Origin: Bacteroidales bacterium
Lineage (GTDB): Bacteria; Bacteroidota; Bacteroidia; Bacteroidales; P3
Direction of reading: 5' to 3'
Length of the DNA stretch: 45,323 nt
Assembly: GCA_017613375.1 (NCBI GenBank)
Contig: JAGADZ010000068.1
Coordinates: forward strand, 1-45,323
The translations under genes and the position numbers were made by a program. Positions within the stretch are counted from its first letter, which is position 1, and every line of letters begins with the position of its first letter. Shown piece by piece: positions 1 through 6,853 of the stretch. The notes beneath the pieces were generated by a model, which saw only the letters and a list, made by a program, of their open reading frames with translations, was not told the origin of the DNA and did no database searches.

Positions 1-484
1 GCGGCGTGTGGAAGTAGAAGAAACCGCGTTCATGGAAGAAGGTGTGGATGGCCATGGCCATGTTGTGGCGCAGGCGCATCACGGCACCGAAGGTGTTGGT
101 GCGCAGACGCAGGTGGCCTATCTCGCGGAGGAACTCCATCGAGTGACCCTTCTTCTGGAGGGGGTAGGTGTCGGGGTCAGCCTCACCGTATACAACGATG
201 TTCTCGGCCTGTACCTCGACGGCCTGGCCGCTGCCCTGACTCTCGACGAGTTTACCCTCTACACAGAGGCAGGCACCGGTGTTGACGTGCTTCAGCACCT
301 CCTCGAACTTAGCGGGGTCGGCCACAACCTGTATGTTATGGATAATAGAGCCGTCGTTCAAGGCGATAAAAGCCACATTCTTGTTGCCGCGTTTGGTGCG
401 GACCCAGCCTTTGACACAAATGGAGGTGCCGATAAGTGCCGACACATCCTCTTTCAGCAGATATTTAATCTCGTATCGTTTCAT
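1..484 (-). CDS. asnS: Asparaginyl-tRNA synthetase, N-terminal part (runs off the window)
   Basis: Class II aminoacyl-tRNA synthetase that charges tRNA-Asn with asparagine in the cytoplasm. Reading the minus strand from the ATG at 484 gives 161 residues before the window edge. They begin [13 protein letters not shown] and contain the anticodon-binding OB-fold signature [20 protein letters not shown] at about residues 25-44. The junction to the catalytic domain follows, with [20 protein letters not shown] and [17 protein letters not shown], the segment that precedes motif 1 in AsnRS. The catalytic domain lies outside the window. The start codon overlaps the stop of the upstream HepT-like toxin gene in an ATGA, so translation of this essential enzyme may be coupled to the toxin-antitoxin operon. 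The family call is certain; it is open whether asnS has its own promoter, because no TAnnTTTG box is evident just upstream. Confidence 0.95.
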   Translation of the reverse strand, partial: MKRYEIKYLLKEDVSALIGTSICVKGWVRTKRGNKNVAFIALNDGSIIHNIQVVADPAKFEEVLKHVNTGACLCVEGKLVESQGSGQAVEVQAENIVVYGEADPDTYPLQKKGHSMEFLREIGHLRLRTNTFGAVMRLRHNMAMAIHTFFHERGFFYFHTP

Positions 485-843
485 TGTATATTTGTATTAT
501 TCAATTCTTTCAATATTGCCGCAATCTGTGGGCGAAGGGCAGGCAAGTCTTTGGTCGCCGTTCTCCATGCCGTTTTTGAATCAATATTGTAGTAATCGTG
601 CACCAATACATGGCGCATACCGATTATCACAGCCCACTCTACCTCAGGATGTCGTTGCCGTAGTTCTTTTGTAATGCTATTCGCCGCCTCGCCTATTATT
701 TCAATATTCTTCACAACGGCATAGAACAGCATCTTATTGTCACTCATATCGTCATAACTCTTCCCAGCAACGAAATCCTGCACGTTGTCGATGCATGTCA
801 GTATATGCTCCAGACGTCCTGGGTCTCTAAGCGTTTCTCTCAT
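481..843 (-). CDS. hepT: HepT-like HEPN ribonuclease toxin of an MNT/HepT pair
   Basis: A 120-residue all-helical protein of the HepT/DUF86 family. The HEPN catalytic motif R-x4-H-x-Y is intact: Arg77, His82 and Tyr84 in RHVLVHDY. In characterised systems the toxin is an RNase and its partner MNT neutralises it by adding AMP to the tyrosine of this motif. Here that mechanism is inferred from the family. The gene lies directly downstream of the MNT gene, which it overlaps by 17 bases (827-843), and its TGA overlaps the asnS ATG. Length is typical of the family. There is no sign of decay, so I read it as a complete toxin gene in a two-gene operon that runs on into asnS. Confidence 0.9.
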   Translation of the reverse strand: MRETLRDPGRLEHILTCIDNVQDFVAGKSYDDMSDNKMLFYAVVKNIEIIGEAANSITKELRQRHPEVEWAVIIGMRHVLVHDYYNIDSKTAWRTATKDLPALRPQIAAILKELNNTNIQ

Positions 844-1126
844 ATATCAGTTTCTTATCTTTGTTTGCAGTGCGCTCGGCGAAGGGAAGCAGAGTACCAT
901 CCTCCACCAGGTCCACCTCTTTGCCTATACGTTCAGACAATCCCATCATTATTCGCACATATTCCATCAAACCGATAATGGCATTGTCGTGGTCGAACTT
1001 CACCAATATATCTACGTCGCTCTCTGGGGTCTCCTCGCCACGGGCATAGGAGCCGAAGAGCCAAGCTTTCAGCACAGGCTGGGTAGCGAAGTACTCGCGA
1101 ATGGTCTGTATCATCTGTTCGCTCAT
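827..1126 (-). CDS. mntA: MNT-type nucleotidyltransferase antitoxin (MntA-like)
   Basis: A 99-residue minimal nucleotidyltransferase. The defining motif G-S-x10-D-x-D is seen as Gly25-Ser26 and Asp37/Asp39 (GSYARG...SDVD). A later VDLVE near residue 71 supplies a candidate third acidic residue. Known MntA proteins use ATP to AMPylate the HepT toxin and so neutralise it; this role is assigned from the family and from the adjacent hepT. The start at 1126 is supported by the normal N-terminus (MSEQMIQTIREYF) and by a perfect inverted repeat over the start codon that could serve autoregulation. The gene is codirectional with the upstream secreted-protein gene, 68 bases away. Confidence 0.9.
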   Translation of the reverse strand: MSEQMIQTIREYFATQPVLKAWLFGSYARGEETPESDVDILVKFDHDNAIIGLMEYVRIMMGLSERIGKEVDLVEDGTLLPFAERTANKDKKLIYERNA

Positions 1127-1141
1127 AACAATAGTTGTTAT
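1125..1141. promoter_or_regulatory. Perfect 7-3-7 dyad over the mntA start codon, putative operator
   Basis: ATAACAATAGTTGTTAT is a perfect inverted repeat: arms ATAACAA and TTGTTAT around TAG. It includes two bases of the mntA start codon (CAT at 1124-1126). Toxin-antitoxin operons are commonly autoregulated at such sites. No separate DNA-binding domain is visible in MNT or HepT, so the binding partner is unknown. The dyad could instead act in the mRNA as a small hairpin that hides the start codon. Confidence 0.45.
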
Positions 1142-1194
1142 CCTTAACTAATTTCTAACGTTGCCTTTCCTGTTTTATTGTACGAAGAGGCTTT

Positions 1195-2748
1195 TTACTT
1201 CTGTTCCTGCACATAGCATTTCTTCAGCTCTCCTTGGCTGACATTGAACGACATCACCTGCCAGCAGTCGACAGCGTTGCCGTTCTCGTCGGTGGCGGGA
1301 GTCCATCCGTTGGGCAGCTGCTTGGCAATCTCCAGTACCTGGTTGGACAGTTCGAACAGCACCCCTTTCCCTTTCGATGCGATGACCCATTCGCTGGCCT
1401 CCCCGCGGCAGTTGACCTTGAAGAGGAGAATTGTCCTAAACATCATCTCTTTGGCGCGAGGGTCGGTCAGTGGATGGCTGTCGAACCAACGCTGCAAGGC
1501 GTCATCGCCCTCAGCCCAGGCTGGGAAGACAGCCGCTACAGGCAGCTCTTTGTATCGGTCGCTAGCACCCCAGTGGTCACAGCGGTACACATGTTCTGGG
1601 TTGCAGTCGGCGAAAGTGGCAGTTTCGCTCCCGGCATCGAAGGCCGCAGGTGTCCATGTGCTCTGAATGATGCGACCGGAGTCGAGCATAATGCGTTGCT
1701 GCCGTTCCAGTTGGAACTCTTTCATTCCAAAATCACCCTCACGTTCCTCACCGTATTCTATCGTCTGCTCGCCGTTCATCCAGAAGGCAAACACTTTTCC
1801 GTCGACAATCCTCTCGGGTTTGAATATCCATGCCAATCCAACGGTGTCTTCGTCATGTTCATAGAATCCAAGTCCTGAGTACAGCGTGATGCTGTTGATG
1901 AACAGCGAGTCGTGGCTGATACTCCAGGTGCAGACGGGGGTGCCGTTGCGTTGGAAGTTTTCCCAGTTGAAATAGAATTGCAAGGGGTCGTAGTCAAACA
2001 AAGACATCAACAGAGGATGGAAGTCCCGACCCTCAAATCGTCCTGTGTGGCCCTGGTATGTCACCTCGTCGTGGCTCATTCCGCTCTGGAAATAATAGGA
2101 AATGTAGTTCTGGTTAAGGTAGGCTATGCGGTACTTGTCCATGAACGCGTGGTCCGAGGTGTCTTTATCGGTTATGTTCTGCATCCGCTCGAAGTCCTTG
2201 GCGGTCACCAGTTGGTCGTCCACCACCTCGCCATAGCGGATATATACATAGCGCACGCCGTCGCTCTCCACGCGATTTCCGTCGTCTGCCACTTCGTTTT
2301 CAATCGTCAGTACGCCGGAGAACCAGTCGGCCACCACCGCACCGTCGTCCGCAGTAGGCTGTACCGACAGCGAGGCGATATTGAAATAGCCGGGAGCCGC
2401 CACGGTGTCAACCCGTTCCTCTTCGCCGCTCCAGTAAGTGCCCGTGCGGCCGCGGTGCCGGCGGGTGTCCACATTCACCAGATACAGCTTCCCATCGCTG
2501 ATGCGCCAGGTGGCGATATGGCCGCGGTAGTTGGCAGTGCTCCAGCCCTTGAAGGGCGACTGCGTGTTGGTGCGGATATAGAGCACCTGCAGCGGCGAGG
2601 GGTGCCCCCAGCTCACCGCCAGCTCATATTTCTTCCCTCCATACTCGATATAGTCGGGATACTGTTCTGTGGCCTGTGTCTGCCATGCAAATCCCATCAG
2701 GAAGAGGATGAAAGCAAGCGCTTTAATATGGTTGATGGGTTTTGTCAT
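1195..2748 (-). CDS. Secreted/periplasmic protein with TonB C-terminal-like domain
   Basis: A 517-residue protein starting with a signal peptide (hydrophobic residues about 8-26, ending in TQAT). The long middle part is rich in beta-type sequence and aromatic residues, and I do not recognise it. The last ~100 residues have the pattern of a TonB C-terminal domain: MMFRTILLFKVNCRGEAS, then a helix with LEIAKQLPNGWTPA, then DCWQVMSFNVS. In Bacteroidota this fold is often found at the end of periplasmic proteins that are not classical TonB. There is no N-terminal membrane anchor or proline-rich linker, so I do not call it TonB. Its ATG overlaps the stop of the guanylyltransferase gene (ATGA), so it is the last gene of a thyA-manC-this operon. 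Function unknown. Confidence 0.75.
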   Translation of the reverse strand: MTKPINHIKALAFILFLMGFAWQTQATEQYPDYIEYGGKKYELAVSWGHPSPLQVLYIRTNTQSPFKGWSTANYRGHIATWRISDGKLYLVNVDTRRHRGRTGTYWSGEEERVDTVAAPGYFNIASLSVQPTADDGAVVADWFSGVLTIENEVADDGNRVESDGVRYVYIRYGEVVDDQLVTAKDFERMQNITDKDTSDHAFMDKYRIAYLNQNYISYYFQSGMSHDEVTYQGHTGRFEGRDFHPLLMSLFDYDPLQFYFNWENFQRNGTPVCTWSISHDSLFINSITLYSGLGFYEHDEDTVGLAWIFKPERIVDGKVFAFWMNGEQTIEYGEEREGDFGMKEFQLERQQRIMLDSGRIIQSTWTPAAFDAGSETATFADCNPEHVYRCDHWGASDRYKELPVAAVFPAWAEGDDALQRWFDSHPLTDPRAKEMMFRTILLFKVNCRGEASEWVIASKGKGVLFELSNQVLEIAKQLPNGWTPATDENGNAVDCWQVMSFNVSQGELKKCYVQEQK

Positions 2749-3842
2749 TCATTTTTTGAGTTTTTCAGTTTTTTCATCAATTCAATATCTGAATTGTATT
2801 TCATCAGTTGCTCTTCCTGGTCACGGCGGCATATCAGTAATGTGTCGGGGCCTCCGGCAATGATATAATCCTTCAGGCCCTGTACCACGGCATACTTCTT
2901 GCTGTCCAGATTTATAACACAGTTGCTTGTGTCATAAGTGAGCACATTGCCCGATGTGACAGCATTGCCGCTACTGTCTTTAGGTGTCGCCATATACAAC
3001 GAATCCCATGTCTCCACATCCGACCAGCCGAAATCAGCCTCGAGGACATACACATTCTCTGCATTCTCCATGATGCCATAGTCCACCGATATTGTCTGGG
3101 CCGAGATATAAACCTCATTCAGTTTCTGAGGCGACACATTGGCACCCAAATCGAAAAACTTGTTGGCTATGAGCGGCAGATGTTTCTCGAACGCCTCTTT
3201 CAATACAGGCAAACGCCATACGAAAATACCGGCATTCCACAAGAATTCACCAGAGGCGATAAACTGGCATGCCATCTCGTAAGGAGGCTTCTCCATAAAC
3301 GTAATGACCTTGTGGATACGCGACGAAGTCTGCTGGGTTATGGCTTCGCGGAACTGTATATATCCATATTTCACATTCGGATTCACCGGACGTGCACCGA
3401 GAGTGACAATCCAGTCATGCGAATCCACCATGGTGATTGCGTCGCTGATGTTACGACAGAAATTCTCGTCGCCGAAGATGGCATGATCCGACGGTGTCAC
3501 AACAATATTGGCATTAGGGTTCATCTCCCCTATCACCGATGCGGCATAAGCAATACATGGTGCCGTGTTGCGGCGGAACGGCTCGCAGAGCAGCTGATAG
3601 TCAAGCAGGTCAGGTATCTGTCGCCTTACTTGCTCCTCATGAGCCTGCGTGGTGACGATGATGATATTCTCGCGAGGACAGATAGATTCAAAACGATGGA
3701 ACGTCTGCTGAATCATAGACTCCCCCACCCCCATGAGGTCGAGGAATTGCTTAGGCATCGATGGTGAACAGAGAGGCCAGAACCGGCTTCCGAAGCCACC
3801 TGCCATGATAATGCAATAGTTATTAGGATTCAACTGGGCCAT
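2745..3842 (-). CDS. manC: Mannose-1-phosphate guanylyltransferase
   Basis: Makes GDP-mannose from mannose-1-phosphate and GTP, the cytoplasmic donor for mannose- and fucose-containing glycans. The 365-residue protein starts with the nucleotidyltransferase signature IMAGGFGSRFWPL (about residues 12-24) followed by the conserved P-x-x-F/L region (MPKQFLDLMG). Further signatures are VTPSDHAIF, FMEKPP (sugar-phosphate binding), LWNAGIFVW and FGWSDVETWDSLY. It is the short monofunctional form, lacking the cupin isomerase domain of ManC/ManA fusions. It starts four bases after the thyA stop and overlaps the next gene by four bases, a tight operon. GDP-mannose supply fits the envelope glycosyltransferases elsewhere in the window, but no direct link is shown. 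Confidence 0.93.
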   Translation of the reverse strand: MAQLNPNNYCIIMAGGFGSRFWPLCSPSMPKQFLDLMGVGESMIQQTFHRFESICPRENIIIVTTQAHEEQVRRQIPDLLDYQLLCEPFRRNTAPCIAYAASVIGEMNPNANIVVTPSDHAIFGDENFCRNISDAITMVDSHDWIVTLGARPVNPNVKYGYIQFREAITQQTSSRIHKVITFMEKPPYEMACQFIASGEFLWNAGIFVWRLPVLKEAFEKHLPLIANKFFDLGANVSPQKLNEVYISAQTISVDYGIMENAENVYVLEADFGWSDVETWDSLYMATPKDSSGNAVTSGNVLTYDTSNCVINLDSKKYAVVQGLKDYIIAGGPDTLLICRRDQEEQLMKYNSDIELMKKLKNSKNE

Positions 3843-3846
3843 ACTA

Positions 3847-4641
3847 TCAAACAGCTACTTCACCTTTAATATGCGGATGAGGGTTATAGTTTTCGAGGGT
3901 GAAATCCTCGAATCGGAAATCAAAAATATTCTTCACATCGGGATTCATATGCATCGTCGGCAACGGACGCGGTTCACGCGTAAGCTGCAACTTACACTGT
4001 TCCATATGGTTGTTGTAGATATGAGCGTCGCCGAATGTATGTACGAAATCACCGTATTTCAATCCCGTGACCTGGGCTATCATCATAGTGAAGAGAGCAT
4101 ATGAAGCGATATTGAACGGCACCCCGAGGAATATATCCGCCGACCTCTGGTAGAGCTGACACGACAGTCTTCCTTCGGCAACATAGAACTGGAACAATAT
4201 ATGGCACGGCGGCAGGGCCATACGCTCTATCTCGCCGACATTCCAGGCCGACACCAACAGACGACGCGAATCAGGGTTGTGCTTTATCTGCTCTATCAGC
4301 TGCGTAATCTGGTCGATATGGCCTCCGTCGGCAGTGTCCCACGAACGCCACTGATGACCATAGACAGGACCCAAATCGCCATTCTCGTCGGCCCACTCAT
4401 CCCATATAGAGACCTTATTGTCATGCAGATATCCAATATTGGTGTCGCCTCTTAGAAACCAGAGCAATTCATATATTATCGAGCGAAGATGCAATTTCTT
4501 GGTTGTCAGCAGAGGGAAACCGTCATCGAGATGGAATCGCATCTGGTATCCGAATACGCTCCGCGTACCGGTGCCTGTACGGTCTTCTTTCTGCACACCG
4601 TTGTCAATCACATGTTGCAACAAATCTAAATACTGTCTCAT
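3847..4641 (-). CDS. thyA: Thymidylate synthase ThyA
   Basis: Converts dUMP and methylene-tetrahydrofolate to dTMP and dihydrofolate. At 264 residues it equals the E. coli enzyme and aligns without gaps: catalytic Cys146 lies in [12 protein letters not shown], the phosphate-binding arginines in [11 protein letters not shown] (126-127), and the dUMP-binding segment in [20 protein letters not shown]. It is the first gene of the thyA-manC operon and is transcribed away from rimP. Dihydrofolate reductase, its usual neighbour in many Bacteroidota, is not present here. A weak -7-like element (RC TATGTTCG, 4714-4721) lies about 75 bases upstream, but it is one mismatch off consensus and has no clear -33 box. 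Confidence 0.97.
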   Translation of the reverse strand: MRQYLDLLQHVIDNGVQKEDRTGTGTRSVFGYQMRFHLDDGFPLLTTKKLHLRSIIYELLWFLRGDTNIGYLHDNKVSIWDEWADENGDLGPVYGHQWRSWDTADGGHIDQITQLIEQIKHNPDSRRLLVSAWNVGEIERMALPPCHILFQFYVAEGRLSCQLYQRSADIFLGVPFNIASYALFTMMIAQVTGLKYGDFVHTFGDAHIYNNHMEQCKLQLTREPRPLPTMHMNPDVKNIFDFRFEDFTLENYNPHPHIKGEVAV

Positions 4642-4781
4642 TACGTCGTATTTGTTAATCTATCCTCACGAAGCATCGGAAAAATATCTTTCCCAAGCCC
4701 TTTTTCATCCTAACGAACATAGAAAAAAATAATTGTGTTTTCAGTAAAAAATGTCAAAAAAACATCTTTTTCGCCTTACAA

Positions 4782-4824
4782 ACAATGAATAATTGTAGAT
4801 TTTTCAACAATTATATATCATTGT
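4782..4824. repeat. AT-rich inverted repeat between thyA and rimP
   Basis: ACAATGAATAATTGT (4782-4796) and ACAATTATATATCATTGT (4807-4824) are reverse complements of each other except for a three-base insertion; the spacer is 10 bases (4797-4806). It lies about 50 bases upstream of the rimP -33 box. It could be an operator, a transcription barrier between the divergent genes, or chance in AT-rich DNA. Confidence 0.5.
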
Positions 4825-4872
4825 ATTTTAGAAACTTGACCAATATACACAAAATATATGCATTCAAAAAAC

Positions 4873-4903
4873 TTTGGCAATCAAAATATTCTTTGTATTT
4901 TTG
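4873..4903 (+). promoter_or_regulatory. Bacteroidota-type promoter of rimP-nusA-infB
   Basis: A -33 box TTTG (4873-4876) is followed after 19 bases by a perfect -7 box TATTTTTG (4896-4903, consensus TAnnTTTG). The inferred start site is near 4909, giving a leader of about 80 bases that contains the 4921-4938 hairpin. Confidence 0.85.
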
Positions 4904-4920
4904 CAGTCGGAAATGTGAGC

Positions 4921-4945
4921 AGGGGACGCAAGTCCCCTCTTTTAT
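4921..4945 (+). promoter_or_regulatory. rimP leader hairpin with U-rich tail, possible attenuator
   Basis: AGGGGACGCAAGTCCCCT (4921-4938) forms a perfect 7-bp stem closed by a GCAA (GNRA) tetraloop, followed by CTTTTATT. It is the first structure the polymerase would make, about 12 bases into the transcript. The shape is that of a weak intrinsic terminator, so it may attenuate the operon, but the U-run is short and interrupted. In E. coli the nusA operon leader is subject to termination and NusA feedback; a similar role here is inference. Confidence 0.55.
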
Positions 4946-4986
4946 TGGAGTCACCATTCCATAATATAATTAGACAACAAACAGAA

Positions 4987-5427
4987 ATGATAGACAAACT
5001 TCATGTACTGAATGTCATAGAGACCACGCTCAAGGGAAGCGACAAATTCCTGGTGGATCTCAAGATATCGACCGACAACCGTATCAATGTCGCCATCGAC
5101 GGCGACAACGGCATCGTTATCGACGACTGTATAGCACTGAGCCGAGCCATCGAGAACAGCCTTGACCGCGACGAAGAGGATTTCGAACTCAATGTCGCCT
5201 CTGCTGGTCTGGACTCCCCTCTCAAGATGAAACGTCAGTACAAAAAGAATATCGGTCAGGACCTTACCGTGGACACTTTTGACAACGAGCACTACGAAGG
5301 TCTCCTCACCGATGCTGACGACAAAGAGATAGTGCTCCGTCTCGCCGGCAAGAAAAACGCCAAAGCCGAGCCTCTCCACATCGCATACACCGATATCAAG
5401 ACAGCGAAGATTGTCATCAAATTCTAA
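4987..5427 (+). CDS. rimP: Ribosome maturation factor RimP
   Basis: Assists assembly of the 30S subunit. The 146-residue protein begins MIDKLHVLNVIETTLKG, then carries the RimP N-domain core (FLVDLKIS...NRINVAIDGDNGIVIDDCIALSRAIENSLD) and the hallmark LNVASAGLDSPLK near residues 69-81. The C-terminal SH3-like domain follows. The frame is open upstream to 4858, but that stretch covers the promoter and leader hairpin, so 4987 is chosen. It is first in the rimP-nusA-infB operon, the widely conserved order in bacteria, and is followed by nusA after 65 bases. Confidence 0.95.
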   Translation: MIDKLHVLNVIETTLKGSDKFLVDLKISTDNRINVAIDGDNGIVIDDCIALSRAIENSLDRDEEDFELNVASAGLDSPLKMKRQYKKNIGQDLTVDTFDNEHYEGLLTDADDKEIVLRLAGKKNAKAEPLHIAYTDIKTAKIVIKF

Positions 5428-5492
5428 TCCGCTGAAAACGGAGCAACAATTTGTAATTAAAAGAAATAAAAGATATATCAAGAATTAGAGTC

Positions 5493-6734
5493 ATGAAGAC
5501 GTTAGACCTTATCGATTCCTTTTCGGAATTTAAAGACTACAAGAACATCGACCGTGAAACGCTGATGCATATCCTCGAAGAGGTATTCCGCACTGCCTTG
5601 GCAAAACGCTACGGCACCGAGGACAACTTCGACATCATCGTTAACATTGACAAGGGTAACCTTGAGATTTACCGCAACCGCCTTATCGTCGAAGACGGTA
5701 AACTCACCGACGACAAACGCGAAATCGAATATTCCGATGCCATCAAGATAGAGAGCGACTTCGAAGTCGGCGAAGAACTCTCCGAGCCAATCTATATGAG
5801 CGAGTTCGGCCGTCGCGAGATTCTCGCCATCCATCAGAACCTTGTCAGCAAAATACAAGACTACGAGAAATCCCTCATTTTCCAGAAATACAAAGAGAAA
5901 GTCGGTGAAATCGTCATTGGTGAAGTCTATCAGCCTTGGAACAAAGAAATCCTTGTCCTAGACGAGGAGAAGATCGAACTCGTGCTTCCCAAGAGCGAGC
6001 AGATTCCCGCCGACCGTTTCCGCAAAGGCGACACCGTCCGTGCCGTCGTCCTGAAGGTGGAGCTCAAGAACAACAACCCCGTCATTATCCTCTCTCGAAC
6101 ATCGCCTATCTTCCTCGAGCGTCTGCTTGAAGCCGAAGTGCCAGAGATTTATGACGGTCTCATAACTATACGCAACATCGTCCGTGTCCCTGGCGAACGT
6201 GCCAAAGTCGCTGTCGAGTCTTACGACGACCGTATAGACCCCGTCGGCTCCTGCGTCGGCATGAAGGGCAGCCGCATCCACGGTATCGTCCGCGAGCTCA
6301 AGAACGAGAATATCGATGTCATCAACTACTCGAACCGTCCCGACCTGATGATACGCCGTGCCCTGAGCCCTGCGGAAATCACAAGCATCAAAATCGACGA
6401 AGAGAACAAACGTGCAGAAGTCTTCATGCAGCCTGACCAAGTCTCCTTGGCCATCGGCAAAGGTGGTCACAACATCAAGCTCGCCAGCAAACTCTGTGGC
6501 TACGAGATTGAAGTCTACCGCGACACCGATGAAGACTATGAGGATGTCGACCTGAAAGAATTCAATGACGAGATAGAGCAGTGGATTATAGATGAGCTCA
6601 TCAAGATTGGATGCGACACCGCCAAGAGCGTTCTGGCCCTGTCGAAAGAGGAGCTTATCAACCGCACCGACCTCGAAGAAGAGACTATCGACCACGTCAT
6701 CGAAGTCCTCAAAGCAGAATTCGAAGAAGAATAA
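5493..6734 (+). CDS. nusA: Transcription elongation/termination factor NusA
   Basis: Binds RNA polymerase and nascent RNA and modulates pausing, termination and antitermination. The 413-residue protein has the N-terminal polymerase-binding domain (about 1-125), an S1 domain (about 130-200, GEIVIGEVYQ...), and two KH domains with the motifs GSCVGMKGSRIHGIV and VSLAIGKGGHNIKLASKL. A short acidic C-terminal tail with one helix-hairpin-helix-like repeat follows (DELIKIGCDTAKSVLALSKEEL). It lacks the two full C-terminal acidic repeats of the E. coli protein, as is usual outside gammaproteobacteria. It lies between rimP and infB in the classic operon. It could feed back on the rimP leader hairpin, but that is only a hypothesis. 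Confidence 0.96.
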   Translation: MKTLDLIDSFSEFKDYKNIDRETLMHILEEVFRTALAKRYGTEDNFDIIVNIDKGNLEIYRNRLIVEDGKLTDDKREIEYSDAIKIESDFEVGEELSEPIYMSEFGRREILAIHQNLVSKIQDYEKSLIFQKYKEKVGEIVIGEVYQPWNKEILVLDEEKIELVLPKSEQIPADRFRKGDTVRAVVLKVELKNNNPVIILSRTSPIFLERLLEAEVPEIYDGLITIRNIVRVPGERAKVAVESYDDRIDPVGSCVGMKGSRIHGIVRELKNENIDVINYSNRPDLMIRRALSPAEITSIKIDEENKRAEVFMQPDQVSLAIGKGGHNIKLASKLCGYEIEVYRDTDEDYEDVDLKEFNDEIEQWIIDELIKIGCDTAKSVLALSKEELINRTDLEEETIDHVIEVLKAEFEEE

Positions 6735-6853
6735 ACAGCTGGGACCTTACGAGTCCCGAAATAAAAACAATCTGATTAGCCGAGAGTTCGTTTTAATCAT
6801 ACAACCTCGGATTCAAAAGTTCTTAAAAAATAATTTAAAGAAAGGGAGTGTAA

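Larger units (their letters stand above)
4642..4986. other. Divergent thyA/rimP intergenic region
   Basis: This 345-base AT-rich stretch holds no gene. It carries the rimP promoter (4873-4903), the rimP leader hairpin (4921-4938), a weak thyA promoter candidate (4714-4721) and a long AT-rich inverted repeat (4782-4824). An open frame upstream of rimP from 4858 crosses the promoter and is not a real N-terminal extension. Confidence 0.7.

Noticed and set aside
8..592. Plus-strand 194-residue ORF at the left edge
   Set aside because: The minus strand encodes clear AsnRS; the plus ORF has no recognisable features and crosses two real genes.
4858..4986. 43-residue N-terminal extension of RimP
   Set aside because: It spans the -33/-7 promoter and leader hairpin; RimP homology begins at 4987.
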